This document shows, in pieces, positions 24,294 to 33,109 of a DNA stretch of 64,000 nt. Position 1 is the first letter of the stretch. Each line of letters opens with the position of its first letter. Source of the DNA: Streptomyces sp. NBC_01476. Lineage in GTDB: Bacteria > Actinomycetota > Actinomycetes > Streptomycetales > Streptomycetaceae. The notes beneath the pieces were generated by a model. It did no database searches. It worked only from the letters and a program-made list of their open reading frames with translations, and was not told where the DNA came from. The stretch covers positions 7,209,001 to 7,273,000 of the forward strand of contig NZ_CP109446.1 of assembly GCF_036227265.1 (NCBI RefSeq), in the 5' to 3' direction. A program made the position numbers and the translations under genes.

Positions 24294-26213
24294 GTGTCGA
24301 CGGAGGTGGGTGAGGCGGCCCGGCGCGCAGCACGAACGGGCGGGCGGACCGGTGGACCGGTTCGCGGTCCGTACCGGGTGGGCGAGGGCGCGGGTGCGGG
24401 CCTGCCGGCCGGACGTACCGCTGAGGCCCCGACTGCCTGGCGCGCGGCGGCGGTTGCCGCGCCGCCTGGCCCGGTCGGTGTCGCCGTGCCCGTGCAGCCT
24501 GGCTCGGTCGGGGTTCCTGTGCCCGTGCCGCCTGCCCTGGTCGGGGTTTCCGTCTCCGCGCCGCCCGGCTCGGTCGGGGTCCCCGTCTCCGCGCCGCCTC
24601 GCTGGGTCGCCGTCCCTGCCCTGCTCCGCCCGTACCGCCGTGCCGGCCGTCGCGTCGTGGCGGCTTCGACCCGGCGGCCCGTGGTCCAGGCGGTGCTGCT
24701 GCTCGTGCTCTCCTTCGCGGTGCGCGCGCCCTCCTTCCGGCGGCCGTTCTGGAGTCCGGACGAGGGCTATCTCGCCACGGAGGCGGTCGTGCTCCGGCAC
24801 GGCGCGCGGATGTACGGGGACGCGGTGGACCGCAAACCGCCGCTGGTCCCCTGGCTGTACGAGGGGTGCGTGGCGATCGCCGGGCCGGACGCGCTGTGGC
24901 TGGTACGCCTGCTCGCGGTGGTGGCGCTCGCGCTGACCGCGGTGGTGACCGCCCGGCTCGCGGCCCGCATGATCGGCGGCTGGGCGGCGCTGCCGGCCGG
25001 GGTGCTCACCGTGGCGGCGACGACAGCGCTGCCCGCGCCGGACGCCATGGCGGCGACGTTCGAGATCTTCATGCTCCCGGCCACCGCGCTGGCGATCCAC
25101 TACGGGGTCCGGCGCCGGTACCTCGCCGCCGGGCTGGCGGTGGCGGTCGCCGCGCTGACCAAGCAGGTCGGCTTCGCACCGTTGCTGCCGCTGGCCGTGC
25201 AGGTGCTCACCGGCCGCCACCGGCTGCGCGCGGGCGCGGCCCTGGCGGCGGGCGTGACGGCGCCGCTGGCGGTCTGCGCCCTCGCGGTGGGCGTACGGCC
25301 GTTCGTCTTCTGGGTGTTCCTCTCCTCCGGGTCGTACGCGGGTTCACCGCCGGGCGCCGCGGCGGTGTTCGCGCACGCCTCCGGCAACCTGCTCCTCCTC
25401 CTCACCGCGTTCGCGCCGTTCGTGGTCGTCGTGGTCGTCGCGGCGCCGCGGTCCTGGCCGGCTCTGCGGCGCCGGATACGCGGGAGGGCGAACGGGCCCT
25501 GGCCCGTACCCGGTTGGCGACAGGGCACTGCCCCCGCCGGACCTGACGCCGGCCGTACGGTCGGGCTGTGGCTGCTCGCGTCAGCCGCCGGCGTCACCGT
25601 CGGATACCACTTCTACGGCCATTACTTCCTCCAACTCGTCCCGCCCGCCGTGCTGTTGGCACTCCGGGCGGTGGACGCGGCCGGCCGTGGCACGGCCACC
25701 GGGCGCCGCGGGCCGCGGTGGGCGGTCCACCGCGCCGGGCGCGCCCGGGTGGCGGCGGTGGCCTCCGGGTGCGCGCTGGCGGTGGCAGGAGGCTGGACGG
25801 CGGGCGCCCTGCACAGCCGGCCCCCGCAGATGGACACGTCCCTGGCGGTAGCCGCGGCGGTCGACGCGCACAGCACGCCGGGGCAGCGCGTTTTCCTGTG
25901 GGGGATGCACCCGGAGGTCTACTGGCTGGCCGGGCGGCGGCCGGCCGGCCGCTTCCTGACCGCGGGCCTGCTCAGCAACTTCAGCGGCAACGGCGACCCG
26001 CACCGTGTCGGCGCGGCTTACGCGGTCCCCGGCGCTTGGCGATCGCTCCGCCACGCGTGGGCGGCCACCCCTCCGTGCCTCGTCGTCGACGAGTCCGCCG
26101 GCACCCTCTACGCTCTGGCCGACTACCCGGTCCTCAAGGGCCTGCTGACCCGCGGCTATCACGAGATCGCGGTGGTGCGGGGGGTGCGGTTCTACCGGCG
26201 TGACCGCTGCTGA
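24294..26213 (+). CDS. GT39/ArnT-like membrane glycosyltransferase
   Basis: 639 residues. After a long disordered N-terminus (about 1-125) come roughly ten transmembrane helices of the GT-C/PMT-like fold. The first periplasmic loop has the acidic motif SPDEGYLATEA and the substrate motif DRKPPLVPWLY, characteristic of dolichyl/polyprenyl-phosphate sugar transferases. The C-terminal domain (GQRVFLWGMHPEVYWLAGRR) is extracytoplasmic. It should transfer a sugar from a lipid carrier to an unknown acceptor. GTG 24294 has AAGGAG 7 nt upstream. The N-terminus contains five degenerate ~13-residue repeats. Confidence 0.87.
   Translation: MSTEVGEAARRAARTGGRTGGPVRGPYRVGEGAGAGLPAGRTAEAPTAWRAAAVAAPPGPVGVAVPVQPGSVGVPVPVPPALVGVSVSAPPGSVGVPVSAPPRWVAVPALLRPYRRAGRRVVAASTRRPVVQAVLLLVLSFAVRAPSFRRPFWSPDEGYLATEAVVLRHGARMYGDAVDRKPPLVPWLYEGCVAIAGPDALWLVRLLAVVALALTAVVTARLAARMIGGWAALPAGVLTVAATTALPAPDAMAATFEIFMLPATALAIHYGVRRRYLAAGLAVAVAALTKQVGFAPLLPLAVQVLTGRHRLRAGAALAAGVTAPLAVCALAVGVRPFVFWVFLSSGSYAGSPPGAAAVFAHASGNLLLLLTAFAPFVVVVVVAAPRSWPALRRRIRGRANGPWPVPGWRQGTAPAGPDAGRTVGLWLLASAAGVTVGYHFYGHYFLQLVPPAVLLALRAVDAAGRGTATGRRGPRWAVHRAGRARVAAVASGCALAVAGGWTAGALHSRPPQMDTSLAVAAAVDAHSTPGQRVFLWGMHPEVYWLAGRRPAGRFLTAGLLSNFSGNGDPHRVGAAYAVPGAWRSLRHAWAATPPCLVVDESAGTLYALADYPVLKGLLTRGYHEIAVVRGVRFYRRDRC
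24462..24615 (+). repeat. Degenerate ~39-bp repeats in the GT39-like gene
   Basis: Translation shows repeated PPGPVGVAVPVQ / PGSVGVPVPVP / PALVGVSVSA / PGSVGVPVSA / PRWVAVPA blocks. They form a Pro/Val-rich, probably cytoplasmic, segment before the first membrane helix. Confidence 0.65.
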
Positions 26214-26652
26214 TCCCGCCCGCCGACCAGGCGCCGCCCCGGCTCGGCTCGGCTCGGCTCTGCTGCGGCGGGCCGGCCGACGCCGCGGATCAACCCCCCG
26301 TCTTCGCGCCGTCGCCGCGGTGGCCGGCCGGGCATCCGCTCGGATCATCGGCGTCGATGCGCGGTGCGCCCCGGACGGACGACCCGGCTGTGCGGAGACC
26401 GGAGTGACCGCCCGGAGCCGGTACTGCGAGCCCCGCCGCACGACGCTCATGCCCCCACTGATGCCGGAAGGGCCGTCGCGCCCGTGCGTCACGGGCTGGG
26501 GATCCGGAGCGGGACGTACGCCCGCCGGGGCCTGTCCGGCGGCTCGGTTGCTGCCGGACAGGCCCCGGGGGGCGAAAGGGCGACCCGGGATTCCCCTCGG
26601 GGAGGGGGCGGGCTGCTGACCTCGGCTCGGACAAGCCGGAACCTTCGGCCGG
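26214..26652. other. Non-coding region with GGCTC repeat and terminator
   Basis: A GGCTC pentamer repeat (about 26236-26258) follows the GT39-like stop. A 16-bp perfect hairpin at 26525-26568 serves the minus-strand gene ending at 26653. I see no supported gene. Confidence 0.5.
26525..26568 (-). terminator. Strong hairpin terminator after truncated DUF1062 gene
   Basis: A perfect 16-bp stem CCGGGGCCTGTCCGGC/GCCGGACAGGCCCCGG with a 12-nt loop. Its core GGCCTGTCC...GGACAGGCC also forms the hairpin behind the full-length DUF1062 gene at 35676-35708. Confidence 0.8.
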
Positions 26653-27018
26653 TCAGTCGCACCGGCCGCACAGATGCCCGCGCCGCAGAGCGGACCGGGA
26701 CCTGGCCGGCGTGGGCACGGGAGCCCACCGGCCGCGGTGCGCCCGGTGCGGCGGCGGACCGTACGGGGACTGCCAGGCAGGCCGCCCGGCCCGCCCCGGG
26801 CCGCCTGCCTCGCGGCGCCGTACGGCCAGCTCCTGGAGCGGTGCGGCTGCCGGGCCGCCGCACCCGGCGCACAGCGCGAGGGACCGGGCGTCGAGGGGTT
26901 CGTGGTTCACGTTGAGACGGAACGCGCCGTTCACCGGGAAGCGCCCGAAGGCGCAGCCTTGGCAACGGCGGAGAACGATCGGCGGGCAGGTGGGCAGGGC
27001 CACCCGGTTTGTGGACAC
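26653..27018 (-). pseudogene. Truncated DUF1062 paralogue (zinc-ribbon part only)
   Basis: The first ~50 residues (LPTCPPIVLRRCQGCAFGRF, FRLNVNHEPLDARSLALCAG, CGG) align well with the N-terminus of the full-length DUF1062 protein at 35727-36275, including both CxxC pairs. The remaining ~65 residues do not match and are Arg/Pro-rich, so the helical C-terminal domain is gone. A third CxxC (HLCGRC) occurs at the end. The upstream ~190 bp also matches the other copy. Either a decayed duplicate or a stand-alone zinc-ribbon protein. Confidence 0.65.
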
Positions 27019-27195
27019 AGAGGCACACCGGTTCCCGTGAGAAGACCGCAGCGAAAAGGGGCGCGGCGCACATGTGCGGCGCGCGACGGATCAGCGCTCG
27101 GGGAGTCTCACTCGGTGTACAACGGCACGTCCTTGACAGGGTGACGGCGGGCGGAAGCACCGTACCGGCACACAGGAGTACGGTTCCACCGATTT
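27019..27195 (-). repeat. Duplicated upstream region of DUF1062, copy 1
   Basis: This stretch matches 36276-36445 over most of its length: GAAAAGGGGCGCGGCGCACA against AAAAAGGAGCGCGGCGCACA, TCGGGGAGTCTCAC against TCGGGGGGTCTCAC, and GGTGTACAACGGCACGTCCT against GGTGTACAACGGTGCGTCCT. Conservation of a non-coding leader in both copies suggests promoter or RNA function. Confidence 0.7.
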
Positions 27196-27237
27196 CCCAG
27201 CCGCCGACGCCTCCCGGGCCGGGATCAGTACTCCGGG

Positions 27238-27468
27238 ATGTCGACCTTGCTCGCGGCCGAGACCGGCGCCGGCCCCTCCGACCCCTTGGCCCGGCTCGTC
27301 GCGGCCCAGCTCATCTCTCTGCTGCGCCTGCTCACCTCCCAGGAGGCCCGGCGCGCCGTCGGCAGCCGCCCGGAGGCCGAGCGCAGGGCCGCGCCGGCGG
27401 AGTGGATCGACACGTCTGCGGAGCTGGTCGGGGGCGGCTTGAAGGGCTACGCCGTCCGCCTGTCCTGA
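27238..27468 (+). CDS. Small hypothetical protein
   Basis: 76 residues from ATG 27238 with strong G/C third-position bias. A central helical segment (LARLVAAQLISLLRLLTSQE) is followed by charged residues and WIDTSAELVGGGLKGYAVRL. No family recognised and the SD is weak. Good codon use makes it more likely real than random. Confidence 0.5.
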   Translation: MSTLLAAETGAGPSDPLARLVAAQLISLLRLLTSQEARRAVGSRPEAERRAAPAEWIDTSAELVGGGLKGYAVRLS

Positions 27469-27707
27469 GCGGTCCAGCTGCCGTGGCGCTCGCCGTTCGC
27501 CGCTTGACGCTCGCCCTTCGCGGGCGGGCCCGGTCGCCGGGCCTGCGGGACGGCTGGTTACCCTGGAGACCGCGGCACCCGCACAGGTGGCCGCACGGCG
27601 GTGGGGCCCGCCGTACCCAACCGCGGCGCCGTCGCCGACAACGGTCCCTGCCTGACCTTTCCGCGCGCCTGCGCGCGGTCCCGGACGATCAGGTAGGAGC
27701 CTGACGC

Positions 27708-28226
27708 ATGGCCTTCGACGAGCCCCCGCACGCCGGATGGGACGCAGAACCCACCGACCCCGACACCGCGGTCGATCCGTGGCCGCCCGCGCCGGGCCGC
27801 AGCCGGCTCCGCGAGCAGGGCGAGATCATCGCCGTCATCGCGGCCGGCGGCGTCATCGGGGCCGCCGCCCGCTACGGCGCCACCCTCATCTGGCCCACCG
27901 GGGCGGGCACGTTCCCCTGGACGACGTTCTGGATCAATGTCACCGGCTGCGCGGCCATGGGCATCCTCATGGTCCTCATCACCGAACGCTTCACCGCCCA
28001 CCCGCTGACCCGCCCGTTCCTCGGCACCGGCATCCTCGGCGGCTTCACCACCTTCTCCACCGCCACCCTCGACACCAAGAAGCTCCTCGACGGCCACCAC
28101 CCCGGCACCGCCCTGCTCTATCTCGCGGCCACCCTCGCCGCGGCCATGCTGGCGATCTGGGTCACCGCGACCCTCACCCGGCTGATCGCCCTGCCGCGCG
28201 GCACCGGCGAAGGGAGCGGCGCGTGA
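27708..28226 (+). CDS. crcB: Fluoride efflux channel CrcB/Fluc, subunit 1
   Basis: 172 residues. A ~40-residue polar N-terminus precedes four transmembrane helices with CrcB/Fluc hallmarks: [11 protein letters not shown] (TM1), [14 protein letters not shown] with the pore Asn (TM2), and [12 protein letters not shown] (TM3 break with the Na+ site). Fluc channels are dual-topology dimers that export fluoride. The adjacent second copy indicates a heterodimeric pair. SD GGAG precedes ATG 27708. I found no convincing fluoride riboswitch upstream. Confidence 0.95.
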   Translation: MAFDEPPHAGWDAEPTDPDTAVDPWPPAPGRSRLREQGEIIAVIAAGGVIGAAARYGATLIWPTGAGTFPWTTFWINVTGCAAMGILMVLITERFTAHPLTRPFLGTGILGGFTTFSTATLDTKKLLDGHHPGTALLYLAATLAAAMLAIWVTATLTRLIALPRGTGEGSGA

Positions 28227-28597
28227 ACTGGCTGATGGTTCTGACCGGCGCCGTCGTCGGTGCCCCCTTGCGCTATCTCACCGACAGGGCCGTCCAGGCC
28301 CGCCACGACACCGTCTTCCCCTGGGGCACGTTCACCGTCAACATCGCCGCCTGCGCCGGCCTCGGCTTTCTCACCGGCGCCGCCACCGCGACCACGGTGC
28401 CCCAGGCGCTGCAGCATCTGATCGGGCCCGGCCTGTGCGCGACCCTGAGCACGTACTCGACGTTCTCCTTCGAGAGCCTGCGCCTGGCCGAGACCGGCTC
28501 GCGCTACTTCGCTTTCGCCAATGCCGGCGTCAGCATCGTCGCCGGTCTGGGCACCGCCTACGTCGGCGCCGGACTCGCCCAGGCGGTCTTCGGCTGA
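28223..28597 (+). CDS. crcB: Fluoride efflux channel CrcB/Fluc, subunit 2
   Basis: 124 residues from GTG 28223, overlapping the first crcB stop by 4 bp (GTGA). Motifs: [28 protein letters not shown] and [15 protein letters not shown]. The first Phe-box region is [10 protein letters not shown] instead of GGFTTFST, as expected for one partner of an asymmetric heterodimer. Translational coupling should keep the subunits at equal dose. Confidence 0.95.
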   Translation: MNWLMVLTGAVVGAPLRYLTDRAVQARHDTVFPWGTFTVNIAACAGLGFLTGAATATTVPQALQHLIGPGLCATLSTYSTFSFESLRLAETGSRYFAFANAGVSIVAGLGTAYVGAGLAQAVFG

Positions 28598-28688
28598 CGG
28601 CGGCCAGTCGCCCTGGTGACGCGTCCGGCCTGCGGTGGGGGAGGGGGCGTCCTACGGTGATCGGGGGGCTTACGGGAAGGGATGGCCG

Positions 28689-29603
28689 GTGCCGCCGATC
28701 TGGAGTGGAACCCTGACGTTCGGGCTGGTCAGCATCCCCATCCGGATGGAGCCGGCCACCCACTCCCACAAGGTGGCGTTCCGGCAGATCCACCGTGAGG
28801 ACCACGGCCGGGTGAAGTACCGCAAGGTCTGCGAGGAGGACGGCGCCCGGCTGCAGCCGGAGGACATCGGCCGTGCGTACGAGGCCCCGGACGGGACGCT
28901 CGTTCCGATCGCGGACGAGGAACTGGACGACCTGCCGCTGCCGACGGCCAAGACGATCGAGATCAGCGGGTTCCTGGAGATGGCCGACGTACCGGCGGAG
29001 ATGTTCGACCAGCCGTACTTCCTGGCCCCCGCCGCGCCGGGCGCCGACAAGCCGTACGTCCTGATGCGGGAGGCCCTGGCCCGGGCCGGGAAGGCCGCCG
29101 TGGGCAAGTACGCGCTGCGGGGGTCAGGTGAGGCTCTCGGCCTCATCCATCCGCAGGGCGATGTCCTCGTGGTGCACCGGCTGCGGTGGCCCGACGAACT
29201 CCGGCCGGCCGGTGACGCCGTGCCCACCGGCCAGGTCGACCTGTCCGACGAGGAGTTGCAGGCCGCGCTCGACTACATCGGGGCTGTCGGCGACGTCGAC
29301 ATGCAGGAGATGCACGACGAATACGCCGAAGCCGTCCGGGCTCTCGTTCTGGCCAAGGCTGAGGACAAGGCTCCGCCGAAGCCGGCCCGGCCGGAAGGCG
29401 AGGGCGCGGAGGAGGTCACCGATCTGATGGCCGCGCTGCAGGCGGCGACGGACAAGGCCAGGGCCGACCGGGGCGAAGAAGCGGCCGTGCACCGCATGGC
29501 TGACCGCAAACCCGCCAAGAAGACGGCGAAGAAGACCTCCGCCAAGAAAACGGCCGGCAAGAAGACCGCGGCGAAGAAGACCACGAGAAAACGGGCCGGC
29601 TGA
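28689..29603 (+). CDS. ku: Non-homologous end-joining protein Ku
   Basis: 304 residues from GTG 28689 (SD GGGAAGGG). The bacterial Ku core begins PPIWSGTLTFGLVSIPIRME and includes KYRKVCEEDGARL and EEVTDLMAAL. It forms a homodimeric ring on DNA ends and recruits LigD. The last ~35 residues are Lys/Ala/Thr-rich (AKKTSAKKTAGKKT), a histone-like tail known to promote threading along DNA. No ligD is in the window; Streptomyces often carry several ku genes. Confidence 0.96.
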   Translation: MPPIWSGTLTFGLVSIPIRMEPATHSHKVAFRQIHREDHGRVKYRKVCEEDGARLQPEDIGRAYEAPDGTLVPIADEELDDLPLPTAKTIEISGFLEMADVPAEMFDQPYFLAPAAPGADKPYVLMREALARAGKAAVGKYALRGSGEALGLIHPQGDVLVVHRLRWPDELRPAGDAVPTGQVDLSDEELQAALDYIGAVGDVDMQEMHDEYAEAVRALVLAKAEDKAPPKPARPEGEGAEEVTDLMAALQAATDKARADRGEEAAVHRMADRKPAKKTAKKTSAKKTAGKKTAAKKTTRKRAG

Positions 29604-29737
29604 CCCGGCGCCCGCTCTCGGTTGAGAGGCGCGCGCAACCCGGAGGCGTGACGACAGCGCGGAGTGCTCCGGTGCCCCCCGTGCCGCCCCCGTACAGCGT
29701 CACCGCACGGGTTCGTGCTGCCGCGTCGGACAGGCGC

Positions 29738-30202
29738 TTACCCGGCGTCCGGCCCGTCCTGTGCGGCGCCGGCGGACGAGAACAGCGGCGCCTCGGCGCC
29801 GTCGGGAACCACCTCGCACTCGGGTCCGTTGCGCCACAGCTGGTCGGCCGTCCCGGCCGTGAGGTGCCGGGCGTAGATCTCGACCTTCGCGTGGATGATG
29901 CCGAGCGCCTCCTGCAGGTCGGCGACCTGCTGCTGCACCTTCGCCTCATGCCGGCGCAGGACCTCCAGGCGCTCGGCCTCGTTTCCGGCGCCGGCCAGCA
30001 CCAGCTGCGCGTAGCGGCGGATCTCCGGCAACGGCATCCCCGACGAGCGCAGCTTCGTGCACACCTTCAGCCACTCCACCTCCTCCGGGGTGAACACGCG
30101 CCGCCCGGCCGCATTGCGCCGCACGGGTGCGAAGAACAGCCCCTCCTGCTCGTAGAAGCGAAGGGTGTGCGTGGTCAGGCCGGTCAGGGCGCTGACCGCC
30201 AA
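29738..30202 (-). CDS. MerR-family regulator, 5' end apparently frameshifted
   Basis: The 154-residue frame from TTG 30202 contains most of a MerR HTH (ALTGLTTHTLRFYEQEGLFF, RRNAAGRRVFTPEEVEWLKV) and a coiled-coil region. Helix 1 is incomplete. In another frame, ATG 30230 reads MAAAETTLSIG, the expected N-terminus (SIGAVSALTG), so loss of two bases near 30197-30203 (or gain of one) would explain the break. It may be a young pseudogene, a sequencing error, or a gene restarted at TTG. It is divergent from an SDR gene with a MerR-type promoter between them. Confidence 0.7.
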   Translation of the reverse strand: MAVSALTGLTTHTLRFYEQEGLFFAPVRRNAAGRRVFTPEEVEWLKVCTKLRSSGMPLPEIRRYAQLVLAGAGNEAERLEVLRRHEAKVQQQVADLQEALGIIHAKVEIYARHLTAGTADQLWRNGPECEVVPDGAEAPLFSSAGAAQDGPDAG

Positions 30203-30248
30203 TACTCAAGGTGGTCTCCGCGGCAGCCATACCGGCCAGTATACGGGT

Positions 30249-30279
30249 TTGACTTCGAGTCGACTTGAACTCATAGCGT
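30249..30279 (+). promoter_or_regulatory. MerR-type promoter/operator for the SDR gene
   Basis: TTGACT (30249-30254) and TAGCGT (30274-30279) are separated by 19 bp, the long spacing typical of MerR-activated promoters. The spacer holds the near-perfect dyad TTCGAGTCGACTTGAA (30254-30269). This is strong evidence that the adjacent MerR protein controls the SDR gene. Confidence 0.75.
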
Positions 30280-30308
30280 CGATGACGGACACCGACGAAA
30301 GGGACACC

Positions 30309-31145
30309 ATGCCCACCACCTGGTTCATCACCGGCACCTCTTCCGGCTTCGGCCGCATGCTCACCGAGCACCTGCTGGGCCGGGGCGACCGCGTCGCCGC
30401 GACCCTGCGCCGGCCCGAGGCGCTGGACGATCTGCGCGCCGAGCACGGCGACCGCCTCTGGGTCGCCCGACTGGACGTCACCGACCCCGCGCAGGTGCAC
30501 CGCGTCGTGACCGACGCCTTCGACGCGCTCGGCACGATCGACGTGGTCGTGAACAACGCCGGCTACGGCGTCTTCGCCTCCGTCGAGGAGGCCACCGACG
30601 AGCAGATCCAACGGGTGATCGACACCAATCTGCTCGGCTCGATCCACGTCATCCGCGCCGCGCTGCCGCGGCTGCGGGCCCAGGGGCACGGACGCGTCCT
30701 GCAGGTCTCGACCGCGGGCGGCCAGACGACCTACCCGAACTTCAGCTTCTACCACGCCTCGAAGTGGGGGATCGAAGGCTTCTGCGAGACCGTGGCCCGT
30801 GAGATCGCCCCGTTCGGCATCGGCCTGACCATCGTCGAGCCCGGCGCGACGCCGACCGGATTCGGCAGCGCCCTCGACAGCGCGCCGGTCATGCCGGAGT
30901 ACGACAAGACGCCCGCGGGGGATGTGCGGCGCGCGCTCGCCAGCGGTGACTTCGCCCTCCCCAACGACCCGCGGAAGATCGCGAAGGCGATGATCGACCT
31001 CGTCGACTCCGGCGCGACACCGCTGCGTCTTCCGCTCGGGTCCGACACCTATGACGACGTGCGGGCATCGCTCGCTGCCCGGCTCGCCGAACACGACGCG
31101 CATCGCGACGTCGCCTTCTCCGTCGTGACGGACGGGGCCGCCTGA
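30309..31145 (+). CDS. SDR-family oxidoreductase
   Basis: 278 residues from ATG 30309 (SD GAAAGGG; ATG 30282 is an alternative). Classical SDR motifs: TGTSSGFG cofactor loop, NNAGYG, catalytic Ser in QVSTAGGQ, and YHASK. The N-terminal sequence (TWFITGTSSGFGRMLTEHLL) resembles a common actinobacterial subgroup of unknown substrate. Regulated by a MerR-type promoter. A terminator follows the stop. Confidence 0.93.
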   Translation: MPTTWFITGTSSGFGRMLTEHLLGRGDRVAATLRRPEALDDLRAEHGDRLWVARLDVTDPAQVHRVVTDAFDALGTIDVVVNNAGYGVFASVEEATDEQIQRVIDTNLLGSIHVIRAALPRLRAQGHGRVLQVSTAGGQTTYPNFSFYHASKWGIEGFCETVAREIAPFGIGLTIVEPGATPTGFGSALDSAPVMPEYDKTPAGDVRRALASGDFALPNDPRKIAKAMIDLVDSGATPLRLPLGSDTYDDVRASLAARLAEHDAHRDVAFSVVTDGAA

Positions 31146-31201
31146 CCCGAGCCGTCAGTGCCGTCCGTGCCGTCAGTGCCGCAAGCGCCGGCCAGGGGCC
31201 G

Positions 31202-31228
31202 GCCGCACCCCCCGCGCAGGGGTGCGGC
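31202..31228 (+). terminator. Hairpin terminator after SDR gene
   Basis: A perfect 10-bp stem GCCGCACCCC/GGGGTGCGGC with a 7-nt loop, 57 bp past the stop. Confidence 0.75.
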
Positions 31229-31300
31229 TGCCCCGGGCCGGCGCGTGACACAGACGGCCAATGATCTGATCACGACGGATCTGGCCCCCCGCGGGGGCGC

Positions 31301-31789
31301 TTGGAAGAGTTGCCCTCGGTTCCACCGTTCGGTGGCACAACGGAGGTCTGCAGGAAAATCGAGCAATCCGTCGCTTTGGTGACGGGGGCGAACAGAGGCA
31401 TCGGCAAGGAGTTCGCCCGCGCCCTGCTGGAACGGGGAGCGTCCAAGGTGTACGCGGCCGTTCGCGACGCCGGGCGGCTCTCCGTCCCCGGCACGCAGCC
31501 CCTCCTTCTGGACATCACCGACGGCACCTCGGTGGCCGTGGCCGCCGCGCAGGCACCGGATGTGACGCTGCTGGTCAACAACGCCGGCGTCGCGCTCGCG
31601 CAGGACCTCGTCACCGGTGACCTGCGGGCGATCCGCACCGAGATCGAGACCAACCTCTTCGGCACCCTGTCGATGATCCGCGCCTTCGCGCCGGTCCTCG
31701 GCCGCAACGGCGGAGGCGGCATGATCAACGTGCTCTCCGCGGCATCGTGGTTCACCTACCTCCGCGGCCGGCCGTATGTCGCCCGGTAG
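31301..31789 (+). pseudogene. SDR-family oxidoreductase truncated before the active-site Tyr
   Basis: The frame reads a good SDR N-terminal half: SVALVTGANRGIGKEFARAL, LLVNNAGVALAQD, NVLSAASWFTYL. It ends at 31789 before any YxxxK motif, having lost about 90 residues. The expected ATG before KIEQSVALVTG is also missing (the frame opens only with an upstream TTG), so both ends look damaged. The stop lies about 100 bp before the AraC gene, which suggests a deletion between the two. Confidence 0.75.
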
Positions 31790-31886
31790 GTGGGTGCGCC
31801 CGCCCTCGCGACCCTCAGCGGGACCGGGACCGTGGCGTGCGGCCGTCGGCCTCCGGGGCCGGCCGGGTCCCGTACGCTCGGCGGGC

Positions 31887-32909
31887 ATGGCGAGAGTCTC
31901 CGCGCACGGCACGCCGACCCGCTCCGTCGCCGTCCACTATGTCCGGGCGGCACTGCGGGGCGCCGAGCGGCAGGGCCTGGACACCGCGGAACTCCTCACC
32001 CGCGCGGCCATCCCGCCGGCGCTGCTGGAGGTGCCGCTCGCCCGGGTGTCGCCCGCGCAGTTCGCCCGGCTCACCCGGGAGGTCTGGTACGCGCTCGACG
32101 ACGAGCTGCAGGGTCTCGGACCGCGGCCCCTGAAGGTCGGCACCTTCGCGATGATGTGCCACACCGTGGTGCACACGCCCGACCTGCGGTCCGCGCTGAA
32201 CCGCGCCGGCGCCTTCTACCGGCTCTTCCCCGATGGGCCCCGGTTCCGGCTGGAGGAAACAGCCGACGACGCGCGCGTGGTCCTCGATCTCACCGGCTTC
32301 CACGACCCCGATCACTACCTCGCCGAGTCCGCCACCGCCGTTGTGCACCGCTTCGCGGGCTGGCTGCTCCGCCGGAGGATCGACCTGACCCGCGTGGAGT
32401 TCAGCCATCCGGCGCCCGGCCATGTACGGGAGTACGACCTGCTCTACGGCACGCGGTGCGTCTTCCGGGCCCCGGCCACCGCCCTCGTCTTCGACCGCGC
32501 GGTCCTCGCGCAGCCGGTGCTCCAGGACGAAGCCGGCGTCCGCGACTTCCTGCGCCGCGCACCCGGTGACGTGCTGGCCCGGCTCAACCACGGCCGCACC
32601 GCCGCCGCCCGCGTCCGCCAACTGCTCGGGCAGTCGCTGCCGGACCGGATGCCCGACGCACAGGACGTGGCCGCCCGGCTGGCGGTGAGCGCGCAGACCC
32701 TGCGCCGCCGGCTGGCGGCAGAGGGCACCTCCTTCCAGCGGATCCGTGACCAACTGCGCCGTGACGAGGCCATCGCGGCACTCGCCGAAGGCACCGTTTC
32801 CCTCGCCGACCTGTCGCAGCGTCTTGGCTTCTCCCAGCCCAGCGCCTTCCACCGCGCCTTCAAGCGCTGGACCGGCTCTCCGCCCCGCTCCTACCGGCCC
32901 GGCGGCTGA
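31887..32909 (+). CDS. AraC-family regulator (OruR/ArgR-like, AraC_binding_2 type)
   Basis: 340 residues. The N-terminal effector domain (VAVHYVRAALRGAERQGLDT, LKVGTFAMMCHTVVHTPDL) matches the ~200-residue arabinose-binding-like domain of long AraC proteins. The C-terminal HTH is clear (DVAARLAVSAQTLRRRLAAE, SLADLSQRLGFSQPSAFHRA). ATG 31887 begins 97 bp after the truncated SDR, its likely former partner. Confidence 0.88.
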   Translation: MARVSAHGTPTRSVAVHYVRAALRGAERQGLDTAELLTRAAIPPALLEVPLARVSPAQFARLTREVWYALDDELQGLGPRPLKVGTFAMMCHTVVHTPDLRSALNRAGAFYRLFPDGPRFRLEETADDARVVLDLTGFHDPDHYLAESATAVVHRFAGWLLRRRIDLTRVEFSHPAPGHVREYDLLYGTRCVFRAPATALVFDRAVLAQPVLQDEAGVRDFLRRAPGDVLARLNHGRTAAARVRQLLGQSLPDRMPDAQDVAARLAVSAQTLRRRLAAEGTSFQRIRDQLRRDEAIAALAEGTVSLADLSQRLGFSQPSAFHRAFKRWTGSPPRSYRPGG

Positions 32910-32983
32910 GCGACCGCCCGGGTCAATGATCCTGAGCGCTACGGTCATGGCGGCCGGGCCGGATCGGCTCGTACTGTCCGGTC

Positions 32984-33109
32984 ATGGCCCAAGCACAGAT
33001 GCACGGCGCGGTCGGCGCCCCGGAACCGAACGCACAGCGCCCGTACGGCGCCTCCGGGGAGAAGCCAACGCCAGGGACACCGGCACCGAGTCGGGAGAGC
33101 GCGGCGTGA
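32984..33109 (+). other. Possible short upstream ORF coupled to the LLM oxidoreductase gene
   Basis: ATG 32984 opens a 41-residue frame (MAQAQMHGAVGAPEPNAQRP...) whose stop TGA overlaps the GTG start of the next gene (GTGA, 33106-33109). The overlap suggests coupling, but the codon bias is only moderate. Confidence 0.3.

Noticed and set aside
27469-27707. Fluoride riboswitch upstream of crcB
   Set aside because: The conserved pseudoknot segments of the crcB RNA motif could not be found by eye; hairpins there are generic GC-rich stems.
28689-29603. Ku as part of a phage-like or defence cassette
   Set aside because: Sequence and length are those of ordinary actinobacterial chromosomal Ku, with no phage genes or ligD nearby.
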